Part shown: positions 1-7,284 of the stretch, in pieces
Numbering within the stretch: the stretch's first letter is position 1
Layout: the number at the start of each line of letters is the position of its first letter
Assembly (NCBI GenBank): GCA_964582375.1
Contig: CAZORL010000013.1
Span: forward strand, 1 to 36,415
Source of the DNA: CAKSQF01 sp964582375
Lineage (GTDB): Bacteria; Bacillota; Clostridia; Oscillospirales; CAG-272
Length of the DNA: 36,415 nucleotides
Direction: 5' to 3'
Notes under the pieces: model-generated
Databases searched by the model: none
What the model was told of the DNA's origin: nothing
What the model saw: only the letters and a program-made list of their open reading frames with translations
Translations under genes and position numbers: made by a program

Positions 1-181
1 TGGCGGTGACCGATCGTTCGACCGACGCATTGAGCACCATACGACAGTAAACAGACTCCTGCATCATCATAAAGCCGTTTTTTATCAGCATTCTTCGAAA
101 TAGTCTGTACTGCCTGCGATCTGCGTCGGTCTCGGTCGGCAGATCAAAAAAGACTATCATCCTCATAAATCTGTAACTCAT
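1..181 (-). CDS. cas2: CRISPR-associated endoribonuclease-fold protein Cas2, N-terminal part (runs off the left edge)
   Basis: Reading leftward from an ATG at 181 gives about 60 residues beginning MSYRFMRMIVFFDLP, the first beta strand and conserved Asp of Cas2. The rest of the gene is outside the window. Cas2 dimers bridge Cas1 dimers in the spacer-integration complex, and any nuclease activity is usually dispensable for adaptation. The start lies 22 bases after the cas1 stop, so the two are almost certainly co-transcribed. The ribosome-binding site is weak (AAAGAAAT). The repeat-spacer array, and csn2 if present, would be expected further left. The identity rests on the N-terminal motif and the position after cas1. 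Confidence 0.9.
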   Translation of the reverse strand, partial: MSYRFMRMIVFFDLPTETDADRRQYRLFRRMLIKNGFMMMQESVYCRMVLNASVERSVTA

Positions 182-203
182 CTTTTTATTTCTTTATAAT
201 TCA

Positions 204-1076
204 TTATAATTCGGGAAAATCGAGTGACGGATCATCCTCGTCCGCACTCATTGCATCAAGAGTACGCTTTGTGTATAGTTTTATTGCGTTCAGGAGTGTC
301 TGCTCCTCTCCGGCAAACATTACCGGAGAGGAGAGCATACTTACAAGCGGAAGCTTTTCCTCGCGTTCGAATTTTACGGGATCTTCCGCGAGAACAATTC
401 GATCGACAAACGGCCGAAAGGGTTCCATCAGATCGGATGAAAGATTATAATGATTGAATACATTGTCATGATGGATGCCAAGCTGCGTTATATATCCGCA
501 CAAAGTGACCTCACGATTGAATGCTGACAATATGAGTCCGTATCCGTAGTTGAGGGCGGCGTTTTTCGGGCATTCCTTTCCCCTTGAAAAGTCTTTTCCG
601 AACAATGCGTTAAAATAGACCTTTGCGGCATGACCTTCTCTGTTGGTCTTGTCGGCAAACTCCATCTCGTTTGCATAGCTTATCAACATATCCGCCTCGC
701 GCTCATGATCGTTTTCGAGAAGTATCTTTGACTGATTGTATATCTTCTCTCGAACGATATATGACCAAATCAGCCCTCGTCGCCCCTCTGTCCATGCCAT
801 CTGTCTTTTCAGCTTTCTCGTTGAGTCGTGCGAGCCGATATATGGCGCAAGCTCGGCGTAGGGGCTTCTTTTGCTGTCACAAAAAATTATCCTTACCTTC
901 TTATTAGTCAGCTCTTCGAGAAGGCAACCGGTCATGGAGACAGCGGGATTTTCTATCATGAGCACTGCTATCTCATCGATAAAGATCCTTCTGGTCTCCT
1001 CGCCACGAACTACTATATAACCCATCGACAGATCGAGCTTACATCTGTTCGAGATCACGACCGTGCGCCAGCTCAT
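204..1076 (-). CDS. cas1: CRISPR-associated integrase Cas1, type II
   Basis: This 290-residue protein is the metal-dependent integrase that inserts new spacers at the leader end of the CRISPR array. The N-terminus (MSWRTVVISNRCKLD) is typical of type II Cas1. The metal-binding triad can be placed by comparison with S. pyogenes Cas1: Glu147 in NREGHAAKVYF, His203 in GIHHDNVFN and Glu218 in DLMEPFRPFVD. Overall it resembles type II-A Cas1 more than II-C Cas1 as I remember them. The ATG overlaps the cas9 stop codon (ATGA), implying translational coupling. No truncation or missing catalytic residue is visible. The subtype is inference because csn2 would lie off-window. Confidence 0.96.
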   Translation of the reverse strand: MSWRTVVISNRCKLDLSMGYIVVRGEETRRIFIDEIAVLMIENPAVSMTGCLLEELTNKKVRIIFCDSKRSPYAELAPYIGSHDSTRKLKRQMAWTEGRRGLIWSYIVREKIYNQSKILLENDHEREADMLISYANEMEFADKTNREGHAAKVYFNALFGKDFSRGKECPKNAALNYGYGLILSAFNREVTLCGYITQLGIHHDNVFNHYNLSSDLMEPFRPFVDRIVLAEDPVKFEREEKLPLVSMLSSPVMFAGEEQTLLNAIKLYTKRTLDAMSADEDDPSLDFPEL

Positions 1077-4000
1077 GATCTGCCACCCATGATGAGATCG
1101 GCAAGATTTTCCGAACGAGTTTCAAAAAGTCCCGATGCCGAACGATCGATAATGCGAATGTCGTGGTATCGTTTAAGCCAATTAGAGATATTTGCCGACA
1201 TAATAAGGATTCCTTCAGACTTTCCATCAAATTTGCACCCACCGGATCTGTTTGTTTTCAGATAAAGAAGCATGTTTTCGAGAGCATCGATCTGCGCGAT
1301 AAAATCAAGCTTTTCGAACTTTTCCCTACCTGCTTTTGATGCGATGCTTAATTTGCCACCCGGCATTTTTGAGAAATGTGCGCCATTTATCTTGGCAGAC
1401 AGTTCATCAAATAGACGACAGTTATCTTCAAGCGAAAGACCGTCGAAAGAATCCCCGGGGTATGCATTATCGTTTTTGAGCTTTTTGGAAAGATTTTCTA
1501 CCTTCTTTATGTATTCAATGGTTTCTCTGCCGTAGAAAGGGGTTTCGAGCGATCTTAAGTAAAGATTACTTCCCGTCTTCCCTGCAATACAAGCATTGAA
1601 TCCATCAAGAGAAAAGACCGTATTAACCTTGATGATCCTATCTCCGAGAGGAAGTGAAATCTCCGATATACCATCACCAAGCTCGCTCTTGGCGATGCGC
1701 TTAATGGTTGCGCTCTTATCTTTTTCGAAATTTTCGACCTCAAGAAGACGAATCGGCAAAAGTGTGAGATCGTTCTTCTTTCCCTTTTTATATTTGACAA
1801 GGACGTAGAACGAAACGGAAGGTTTGTTGTATCCACCGTATTTCTTTATATCAAGGCCTTTCTTACGAGGAACAAGCTGATCACTGCCGACAGGCAGCGG
1901 CATTTGATCGAAAAATCCGCCCTTTTGCCTTGTTTGATATTTCGTCAAATGGACATTGTTTGTCGCAAGAGCTTTATCGATATTGTTAAGATGCTCTACC
2001 GGTTTCCATGCGTTCTTTATCGTGTTGCCGAAGAGCGTATCGAAATTCATCGAATAATTGTCCTCTTTATGTGCCCAATCGGCGAATCTGACATTAAAGA
2101 CATTGCCGACAACTATATTCAGATAAGCATCGTGTGCGTGATGGATATCACTTGCCGTTCTTGACTTGATGATCGCACCGTATTTTGTTTCGTCCGACTC
2201 ATCACAGAAGACTTTTGACTTTATTTTACCGTACTGATGTCTGAACTCGGTGACATTTCCCGCCTTGACATAAACGATCTCACTGACCGGGTATTTCTCC
2301 TTTAGAAGCGTTGCGACCGCTTTTGCCGACTGCGAGGTCTCGACAAGCTGTCTGTTAATGAATCCGAGTTTTTCATCTCGTCTGAAGTCATCGATCCTTG
2401 TCAGACGGTCATATTTAGTTTTATTGATCAGTCCCTTTTCGAGATATTCCTTCCAGATGCCTTTCATTCTGTCTTGATATTCGCGTGGGACGGGAGCAGC
2501 ACGCTTTACGTCGTTCTCTTTTTCGCACACGAGAACCATATTGTTATGCATACTGTCATCCTTTGTGAGAGATTGTGGGTAAATATGGTCGATATTGAAT
2601 CTTTCCGAAAGTTCGGAAACCTCTAAGCTTCTTCCGCAATACATACACTTGCAAAGTTGCCTGAAATAGAGATAGAGAGATTTTCTCTGCAATCTCTTAT
2701 TTGCCTCACTCTCATCGCCGAGGGAGTTCAGCTCCTTGAGGACATCCTCTTGCCCTTTCAGTAACTCTGTGAGTTCGCGATACCTCGAAGTTGTACGTTT
2801 GCCCTTTTCGCCGTTTGAGCGGGTCATCTCGACAAATATCTTTTTCGGCTGACCCTTTTTAACCTTAACGACATCCGAGACAACATCAAGTGTACGATAG
2901 ATCGAGCGTTTGACAGCGTTTGATATACCCATATCGTCGAGTTTTTCGTCGATCGTCTGACCTTTTGCGAAAGCCGCCTCTCTTATCTTCTTGATCTCTT
3001 CTGCAAAGGTGTAGTTACCGCTCTCGAGGATCTGCATCAGATTGTCGTTTGTTGTCCACATGAAGTGAATGACCGTTCCGCGCTCACCCGTTCGCGTGTC
3101 TGTGCCCTCGATTCCGTTGAGTAGCTCATCCGAAAGTCTGCCGAAATCCGAATATTTCATAGATGATATCCTATCTCTTTCCTCTGCTGAAAGCGACGGA
3201 TACTCATTTTTTAGCCATTTTTCAAGGCGACGCCTGTCATTTGTTGCGGTAATGCGGCGGATGATATTTTCGACATCTTCGGTTGACAGCTTTCTGTCAT
3301 TTATCAGTTCGGCAAAATTCCTGTGTGATCTGAGTGAGGATTTTATGTTGACATCGATGCCGCTTATACGATTCTTTTCGCCGGTGGCTATCTTGCCGTT
3401 AGTGGCGAAAAAGTTAACTAAATCGCGATATTTCACGGTTGCGTATTTTTCAAAGACTTCTTTATAAAGTTTTTGCTTTATTTCAACATCAATAGGTCGT
3501 TCATCGATCTTCAAATTGTTGATCTCGTTGAGCACCTCAAAGCTTGAATAGAGGAGCGAACACTTCGGTATAACATCCTCGCTCGGCAGGTAGGTACACT
3601 TATTGATCATGCGTTCGATGAACCTATCCTCGCTTTTGTCGTGATCCACCATCTTGTCGAAATTCCATGGATAGATCTTCCCTTCGGCTTTTCGCTCGAT
3701 CCACGCATGATTGCCGCCGCGCACCGTCGGTCCAACATAGTACGGAATGCGGAATGTCATTATCGACTTGATCTTATCGGACACCGAAAGTCCGTCGTCG
3801 TCCTTTTCCGTGAGAAAATCAAATACCCCCTCGGCGTTATTAAGGATCGTACAAAGCTCAACATAGTAAAGCTGATATGGGATGAGTGCGTTCTCTATAT
3901 TTACCTGTTTGGGCATATAAGTGCCCTTTTCGAGGCGATCTTTGATGGAGGCGATCTCGAGTGCGTCTTCATCGCTCGGATCTTTGATCATTTCAAGAGC

Positions 4001-5149
4001 CTTTTTAACTTCCTTTCCAAAGTCGAACTTGTCGGGCTTTTTCTCGGGTTTTAGATTGCCTACATATTGCGAATAACCCTTGCCTCTTGTTTTGAACATT
4101 TCTTTATATTCATCGTGCGAGAGGTACTTTTTATAAAGCTCTTTGAGTATTCGCAGATCGTCGCGGTGAGTATTATACTGCGCTATTTTGACATCCGATA
4201 TGCACTTCTTATCGCTGAGCATCCTACCGAAAGAGGCACAATCGTACACAGCTTGAGCAGATCTGATAATATCACCGAAAACACCGAGTTTGGGGAGTTT
4301 AGTTTCGAGATCATCGGGGTTTTTCAAGCAGATGCTCTCGGAAACATCCGAAAATTCATCACCGAGAATGAGTTTATTTACGCTAATACTGCTTCCTGCA
4401 AAGAGGCTCAGCAGACTGTATTTATGCAGCCTGACATTTTCGTCATCGCAGTCTTCATCTGTCGATTTTTGGGTGATTCCGGTGAGGTTGGACAATTTCT
4501 TCAGTTTTTCTTTTATCTTTATATCTTCCGTAAGAATGTCGCAAAAGGCTTTGCAGTCAACATCCCAAGGACGGTCAATACCCTGTTCATCAAAAGATTG
4601 CATGAAATCTTCGTAATTGCCCGAGTTATCGGTGAAGCGAGAGATATCCTCGTCGGGGGAAGCGGGGTTCAAAAAATGTCCCCTGTGTGCTATCAACCAT
4701 GCAACTGCGCGATAGAGGTCTCTGATGTCAACACCGTCTGCTGACTTCATCAGTCTTGCTATGAGATGGTGGATGGTCGGAGCGTCTTCCATTATAGGCT
4801 GACAGACAAGTTCGTGCGAAACGCTTCTGTCTTCATCCCAAAGCGCGCTTTCGTCGATCCTCTTGTAAAAATCAGGATCGACATTTGCAATCTCTTTTGC
4901 AAAAAGCTCTCTGAGAAGACGAAGACGCACCTTGCGACGCTCTGTGCGACGTCTTGCGGTTCTGAATGAACGGCGGTCAACGCAGAGATATGCCTCATCG
5001 AACAGATTGACACCCCACATCGGCTCACCCTTATAGCGCATAAGCGAATAATCTGTGTCGGTCACCGCGTAACCGACCGAGTCGGTGCCTATATCGACAC
5101 CGATGTAGTAATCTTCTTTGAGATTCGGAGAATTTTTTTCGTAAAACAT
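1073..5149 (-). CDS. cas9: CRISPR-associated endonuclease Cas9 (type II, probably II-A), 1358 aa
   Basis: This is the RNA-guided effector that cuts DNA matched by crRNA paired with tracrRNA. RuvC-I holds Asp19 (YYIGVDIGTDSVGYAV), followed by an arginine-rich bridge helix at about residues 58-85. RuvC-II has Glu774 (KKIFVEMTR). The HNH domain has Asp854-His855 (NIDHIYPQS), Asn869 and Asn879, and RuvC-III has His1003, His1004 and Asp1007 (HHAHDAYLN). All catalytic positions are kept, so it should cut both strands. The C-terminus ends with SASGLFETR (1337-1345), like the end of SpCas9, but the Arg-Lys-Arg-Tyr PAM loop is not recognisable, so the PAM probably differs from NGG. Length is near SpCas9 (1368) and longer than most II-C enzymes. 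The ribosome-binding site AAAGGA sits 9 bases before the ATG, inside the divergent tracrRNA promoter. The gene heads cas9-cas1-cas2. Confidence 0.98.
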   Translation of the reverse strand: MFYEKNSPNLKEDYYIGVDIGTDSVGYAVTDTDYSLMRYKGEPMWGVNLFDEAYLCVDRRSFRTARRRTERRKVRLRLLRELFAKEIANVDPDFYKRIDESALWDEDRSVSHELVCQPIMEDAPTIHHLIARLMKSADGVDIRDLYRAVAWLIAHRGHFLNPASPDEDISRFTDNSGNYEDFMQSFDEQGIDRPWDVDCKAFCDILTEDIKIKEKLKKLSNLTGITQKSTDEDCDDENVRLHKYSLLSLFAGSSISVNKLILGDEFSDVSESICLKNPDDLETKLPKLGVFGDIIRSAQAVYDCASFGRMLSDKKCISDVKIAQYNTHRDDLRILKELYKKYLSHDEYKEMFKTRGKGYSQYVGNLKPEKKPDKFDFGKEVKKALEMIKDPSDEDALEIASIKDRLEKGTYMPKQVNIENALIPYQLYYVELCTILNNAEGVFDFLTEKDDDGLSVSDKIKSIMTFRIPYYVGPTVRGGNHAWIERKAEGKIYPWNFDKMVDHDKSEDRFIERMINKCTYLPSEDVIPKCSLLYSSFEVLNEINNLKIDERPIDVEIKQKLYKEVFEKYATVKYRDLVNFFATNGKIATGEKNRISGIDVNIKSSLRSHRNFAELINDRKLSTEDVENIIRRITATNDRRRLEKWLKNEYPSLSAEERDRISSMKYSDFGRLSDELLNGIEGTDTRTGERGTVIHFMWTTNDNLMQILESGNYTFAEEIKKIREAAFAKGQTIDEKLDDMGISNAVKRSIYRTLDVVSDVVKVKKGQPKKIFVEMTRSNGEKGKRTTSRYRELTELLKGQEDVLKELNSLGDESEANKRLQRKSLYLYFRQLCKCMYCGRSLEVSELSERFNIDHIYPQSLTKDDSMHNNMVLVCEKENDVKRAAPVPREYQDRMKGIWKEYLEKGLINKTKYDRLTRIDDFRRDEKLGFINRQLVETSQSAKAVATLLKEKYPVSEIVYVKAGNVTEFRHQYGKIKSKVFCDESDETKYGAIIKSRTASDIHHAHDAYLNIVVGNVFNVRFADWAHKEDNYSMNFDTLFGNTIKNAWKPVEHLNNIDKALATNNVHLTKYQTRQKGGFFDQMPLPVGSDQLVPRKKGLDIKKYGGYNKPSVSFYVLVKYKKGKKNDLTLLPIRLLEVENFEKDKSATIKRIAKSELGDGISEISLPLGDRIIKVNTVFSLDGFNACIAGKTGSNLYLRSLETPFYGRETIEYIKKVENLSKKLKNDNAYPGDSFDGLSLEDNCRLFDELSAKINGAHFSKMPGGKLSIASKAGREKFEKLDFIAQIDALENMLLYLKTNRSGGCKFDGKSEGILIMSANISNWLKRYHDIRIIDRSASGLFETRSENLADLIMGGRS

Positions 5150-5150
5150 A

Positions 5151-5179
5151 TTGACAAATCCTTTCTTTTGTGGTATACT
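5151..5179 (+). promoter_or_regulatory. tracrRNA promoter
   Basis: TTGACA at 5151-5156, a 17-base spacer ending in TGTGG, then TATACT at 5174-5179. The -35 box begins two bases from the cas9 ATG on the opposite strand, and the spacer doubles as the cas9 ribosome-binding site. The expected start of transcription is near 5186. Confidence 0.85.
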
Positions 5180-5185
5180 TATGGC

Positions 5186-5326
5186 GTAAGTTTATTACCC
5201 TATAGATTTACACTGCAAAGTTCAAATAAGACGGCAGATCTGCCGATCCGAAATCGCCGCTTACGCGGTTGCACAGTGAGTGCATTCTTTGTAAAACAGC
5301 TTTCCTTGTCGGAAAGCTGTTTTATG
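5186..5326 (+). ncRNA. tracrRNA of the type II CRISPR-Cas system
   Basis: Transcription from the 5151-5179 promoter gives an RNA of about 140 nt with the layout of a Cas9 tracrRNA. The anti-repeat runs from about 5190 (GTTTATTACCCTATAG) to about 5230, ending in AAAGTTCAAATAAG, which resembles the conserved AAGTTAAAATAAG of SpCas9 tracrRNA. A nexus-like hairpin at 5232-5245 is the perfect palindrome CGGCAGATCTGCCG. Two more hairpins follow, CCGC-TTAC-GCGG at 5257-5268 and TGCAC/GTGCA at 5270-5284, then a terminator stem at 5292-5324. The crRNA repeat should therefore end in CTATAGGGTAATAAAC and be about 36 nt long. No array is in the window to confirm the pairing. The exact 5' end is estimated from promoter spacing. 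Confidence 0.85.
5292..5324. terminator. Terminator of the tracrRNA, symmetric on both strands
   Basis: A 14-bp perfect stem (TAAAACAGCTTTCC paired with GGAAAGCTGTTTTA) encloses a 5-base loop TTGTC. The stem ends in TTTT on the plus strand and also in TTTT on the minus strand. It can end the tracrRNA and could also weaken leftward transcription coming from the cas promoter. Confidence 0.82.
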
Positions 5327-5355
5327 TTATTTTGGTTCTGCTTCATCCTAAAAAT

Positions 5356-5384
5356 ATTATAACATAATAATCTTCAAAAATCAA
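5356..5384 (-). promoter_or_regulatory. Probable promoter of the cas9-cas1-cas2 operon
   Basis: On the minus strand: TTGATT (5384-5379), a 17-base spacer ending in ATGT, then TATAAT (5361-5356). Transcription would start near 5349, leaving a leader of about 200 bases before cas9 that is the exact complement of the tracrRNA gene. I see no better promoter closer to cas9. It also lies in the AT-rich stretch upstream of the rplU promoter. Confidence 0.65.
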
Positions 5385-5445
5385 GTTTGATAACAAGAAA
5401 ATCATTATTTTATGTTGATTTTTTTGAAAAATATCAAAAAAACTA

Positions 5446-5474
5446 TTGACAAAAAACAAGTTTTGTGGTATAAT
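5446..5474 (+). promoter_or_regulatory. Promoter of the rplU-prp-rpmA operon
   Basis: TTGACA (5446-5451), a 17-base spacer ending in TTTTGTGG, and TATAAT (5469-5474): a near-consensus vegetative promoter with an extended -10. The A/T-rich tract at about 5370-5445 upstream may act as an UP element. Start expected near 5481. Confidence 0.88.
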
Positions 5475-5480
5475 GCATTC

Positions 5481-5574
5481 TGCCGCATGATGTCAAGGCT
5501 CAAAGAGAGCACCGCTCCCCTTACAATCAGCGAGTTTCGTGCCCACGGCGGTACGATGTTGAAAGGATAATAAA
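5481..5574 (+). promoter_or_regulatory. Structured leader of the L21 operon (candidate L21 leader)
   Basis: The roughly 94-base untranslated leader between the promoter and rplU can fold: GCACCGCT at 5509-5516 pairs with AGCG (5529-5532) and GTGC (5539-5542) around an internal loop. Firmicutes rplU operons often carry an autoregulatory 'L21 leader' RNA at this position. I cannot confirm the Rfam match by eye. The call rests on position and foldability. Confidence 0.45.
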
Positions 5575-5886
5575 ATGTACGCAGTAATTGTTACCGGCGG
5601 AAAACAGTACAGAGTTTCCGAAGGCGATGTAGTTTACATCGAAAAGCTTCCCGTAGAGGCTAACGAGGTCGTTACCTTTGATAAGGTCGAGCTTGTTTCC
5701 GCGAACGGCGAGCTCAAGATCGGCACCCCTTATGTAGACGGTGCGAAGGTTACAGCCTCCGTTGTTAAGAACGGAAAGGCAAAGAAGATCACTGTATTCA
5801 AGTACAAGGCAAAGAAGAACGAGAAGAAAAAGATCGGTCACAGACAGCCTTATACAAAGGTACAGATCCAGACGATCTCTCTTTAA
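5575..5886 (+). CDS. rplU: Large ribosomal subunit protein bL21
   Basis: This 103-residue protein matches bL21 along its whole length. It begins MYAVIVTGGKQYRV and has the basic C-terminal segment KKNEKKKIGHRQPYT. bL21 binds 23S rRNA in domain I. It is the first gene of the conserved Firmicutes trio rplU-prp-rpmA, with GAAAGGAT upstream as ribosome-binding site. It starts about 425 bases after cas9, with the divergent tracrRNA and two promoters in between, so the CRISPR locus is inserted directly next to a housekeeping operon. Nothing unusual is seen in the protein. Confidence 0.97.
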   Translation: MYAVIVTGGKQYRVSEGDVVYIEKLPVEANEVVTFDKVELVSANGELKIGTPYVDGAKVTASVVKNGKAKKITVFKYKAKKNEKKKIGHRQPYTKVQIQTISL

Positions 5887-5907
5887 TCTCTCATGCGGTG
5901 ATTTGAA

Positions 5908-6264
5908 ATGACAAAAATCACATTTTTCAAGCAAAACGGCATTTATTACGGCTTCAAAGAGGTCGGTCACACCGGTTTTGCCGATGAGGGCGAGGATATT
6001 CTCTGCGCCGCTCTTTCGTCAATGACCATGTTGATCATCAATGCCATCGAGTGTTCCTATGCATCGGATGTCGATTATACGATCGACGAAGAAACCACCG
6101 ATATTACGGTAATCTGTAAAGCCGCGCTTCCCGACTATTCGGACGATGAAAAAAAATCGTTTGCGATCTCGGGACTGTTTCAAGCCTATTTCTTACAGCT
6201 CAACGACATGGTCGAAGATTACTATGATTTCATTGAGGTTAACGAATCCGAAGACGGGGACTAA
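5908..6264 (+). CDS. prp: Ribosomal-processing cysteine protease Prp
   Basis: This 118-residue protein lies between L21 and L27, the fixed position of Prp. Prp is a cysteine protease that removes the N-terminal extension of L27, which is needed for ribosome function in Firmicutes. The catalytic pair is visible as His21 (VGHTGFADEGED) and Cys33 (ILCAALSSM), in the usual G-H ... D-I-x-C-A-A arrangement. The C-terminus is acidic. The gene starts 21 bases after rplU and ends 25 bases before rpmA, so all three share one transcript. The substrate site is present in the next gene, which supports function. Confidence 0.94.
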   Translation: MTKITFFKQNGIYYGFKEVGHTGFADEGEDILCAALSSMTMLIINAIECSYASDVDYTIDEETTDITVICKAALPDYSDDEKKSFAISGLFQAYFLQLNDMVEDYYDFIEVNESEDGD

Positions 6265-6289
6265 AATCTAAAACGGAGGTATACTACTC

Positions 6290-6568
6290 ATGCTTAGAAT
6301 CAGTTTGCAGTTCTTCGCTCACAAAAAGGGTGTCGGTTCTACCAAGAACGGCCGTGACAGCGAATCCAAGCGTCTCGGCGTCAAGAGAGCTGACGGTCAG
6401 TCGGTTCTCGCAGGCAACATTCTTGTAAGACAGCGCGGAACTCATATCCATCCCGGCGAAAACGTCGGCAAGGGTTCTGACGATACACTTTTCGCTCTTA
6501 AAAACGGAAAGGTTCAGTTCAGAATCGTTGCAGGCGGTAAAAAGACTGTCAGCGTCGTTGCCGAATAA
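6290..6568 (+). CDS. rpmA: Large ribosomal subunit protein bL27 with Prp-cleaved N-terminus
   Basis: This 92-residue bL27 begins MLRISLQFFAHKKG. The LQFF-A segment is the Firmicutes Prp cleavage site: removal of the first nine residues exposes the AHKKG end that reaches the peptidyl-transferase centre. The body (GSTKNGRDSESKRLGVKR...) matches bL27. The ribosome-binding site is GGAGG about 8 bases before the ATG. It is the last gene of the operon and is followed directly by a strong terminator. The GTPase gene obg, often next in Firmicutes, is not here. Confidence 0.97.
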   Translation: MLRISLQFFAHKKGVGSTKNGRDSESKRLGVKRADGQSVLAGNILVRQRGTHIHPGENVGKGSDDTLFALKNGKVQFRIVAGGKKTVSVVAE

Positions 6569-6581
6569 TTTATGACAAATT

Positions 6582-6628
6582 AATCGACCCTTTCAAGCAT
6601 TCATGTGGTTGAAAGGGTCGATTTTTTT
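6582..6628. terminator. Terminator after rpmA
   Basis: A 15-bp stem (AATCGACCCTTTCAA with TTGAAAGGGTCGATT) and a 12-base loop are followed by TTTTT on the plus strand. The T tract overlaps the stop codon of the converging lipoprotein gene. It probably serves both directions. Confidence 0.9.
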
Positions 6629-7259
6629 AGATTACTTCGAATTTAATGATGTAGCTGTTTGTACCATCGGAAATGATGATGTCATATTCGCCGGGTGAAG
6701 TCTTTGCGCCGATACGCCAGCTCCACGAACAGTTCCCCTCGCCATCCGACATTGTATCGACCAGACCCTTTGCACTGCTGTAGCCTGATGAATATTTGAC
6801 CTTGATCGAATAAACGGTGTTCGGAATACCCTTGATCGAAAGTGTAGCGATACTGCCGCGTTTGACCGCACCCGGTGATCTCGTGACCATGATAGATGTG
6901 ACAACTGTCGGAGCTTCCGTGGACGGACTTGCTATAGTGGATTTTGTAGCAGTCGTTGTTGTAACAATTGTCGTTACCGGCAGTGGAACCGTTTCGGGTT
7001 CGGGTGTGGTTGGCGATTTCGTAGTTGTCATCGGATTTGTTGTTGTAACGGGATCAGTGATCGGCACAACGACAAGCGCGGTGCTTGATGATTCGGTCGT
7101 CCGCAACTTTTGTGTCGTTGTAATCGATTTTTCAGTAAAGACTTTGGTTGTCTGATCGGTAATAAAACTGAAAAATGATTCGTCCTCGCATCCAAGGAAC
7201 AAAGATATCAGTGTTAAGACGATCATTGTCAAAGCTATTGAAATGATCTTTTTAATCAT
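6627..7259 (-). CDS. Lipoprotein with Thr/Pro-rich linker and C-terminal beta-sandwich-like domain
   Basis: The 210-residue product has a type II signal peptide (lipobox LFLGC, Cys24) and should be anchored to the outer face of the membrane. Residues about 40-125 form a low-complexity linker rich in Thr, Val and Pro, like the wall-spanning or glycosylated stalks of surface proteins. Residues about 125-210 look like a small Ig-like domain with the pattern PNTVYSIKVKYSSG...GNCSWSWRIG...SPGEYDI. I have seen this pattern at the ends of Clostridia surface proteins but cannot name a function. The start is 25 bases after the YlbF-family gene, with GGTGA as ribosome-binding site, so it is probably the last gene of the miaB transcript. 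Confidence 0.75.
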   Translation of the reverse strand: MIKKIISIALTMIVLTLISLFLGCEDESFFSFITDQTTKVFTEKSITTTQKLRTTESSSTALVVVPITDPVTTTNPMTTTKSPTTPEPETVPLPVTTIVTTTTATKSTIASPSTEAPTVVTSIMVTRSPGAVKRGSIATLSIKGIPNTVYSIKVKYSSGYSSAKGLVDTMSDGEGNCSWSWRIGAKTSPGEYDIIISDGTNSYIIKFEVI

Positions 7260-7284
7260 ATCTGTTCACCACACAGAGTGACTG

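Noticed and set aside
4067..4744. Open frame of 225 codons on the plus strand inside cas9
   Set aside because: It is antisense to a clearly conserved cas9 region, has no ribosome-binding site or recognisable product, and results from the codon bias of cas9.
5186..5326. Riboswitch or T-box leader for rplU
   Set aside because: The hairpins are followed by their own terminator and a separate rplU promoter, and the AAAGTTCAAATAAG core fits a tracrRNA.
1..5500. Search for a CRISPR repeat-spacer array beside cas9
   Set aside because: No repeated 30-40 base units are present. The array most likely lies left of cas2, outside the window; only the tracrRNA hints at its repeat.
6900..7130. Repetitive GTTGTAACAA-like tract as a repeat array
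   Set aside because: It is the coding sequence of the Thr/Val-rich linker of the lipoprotein; units are irregular and in frame.
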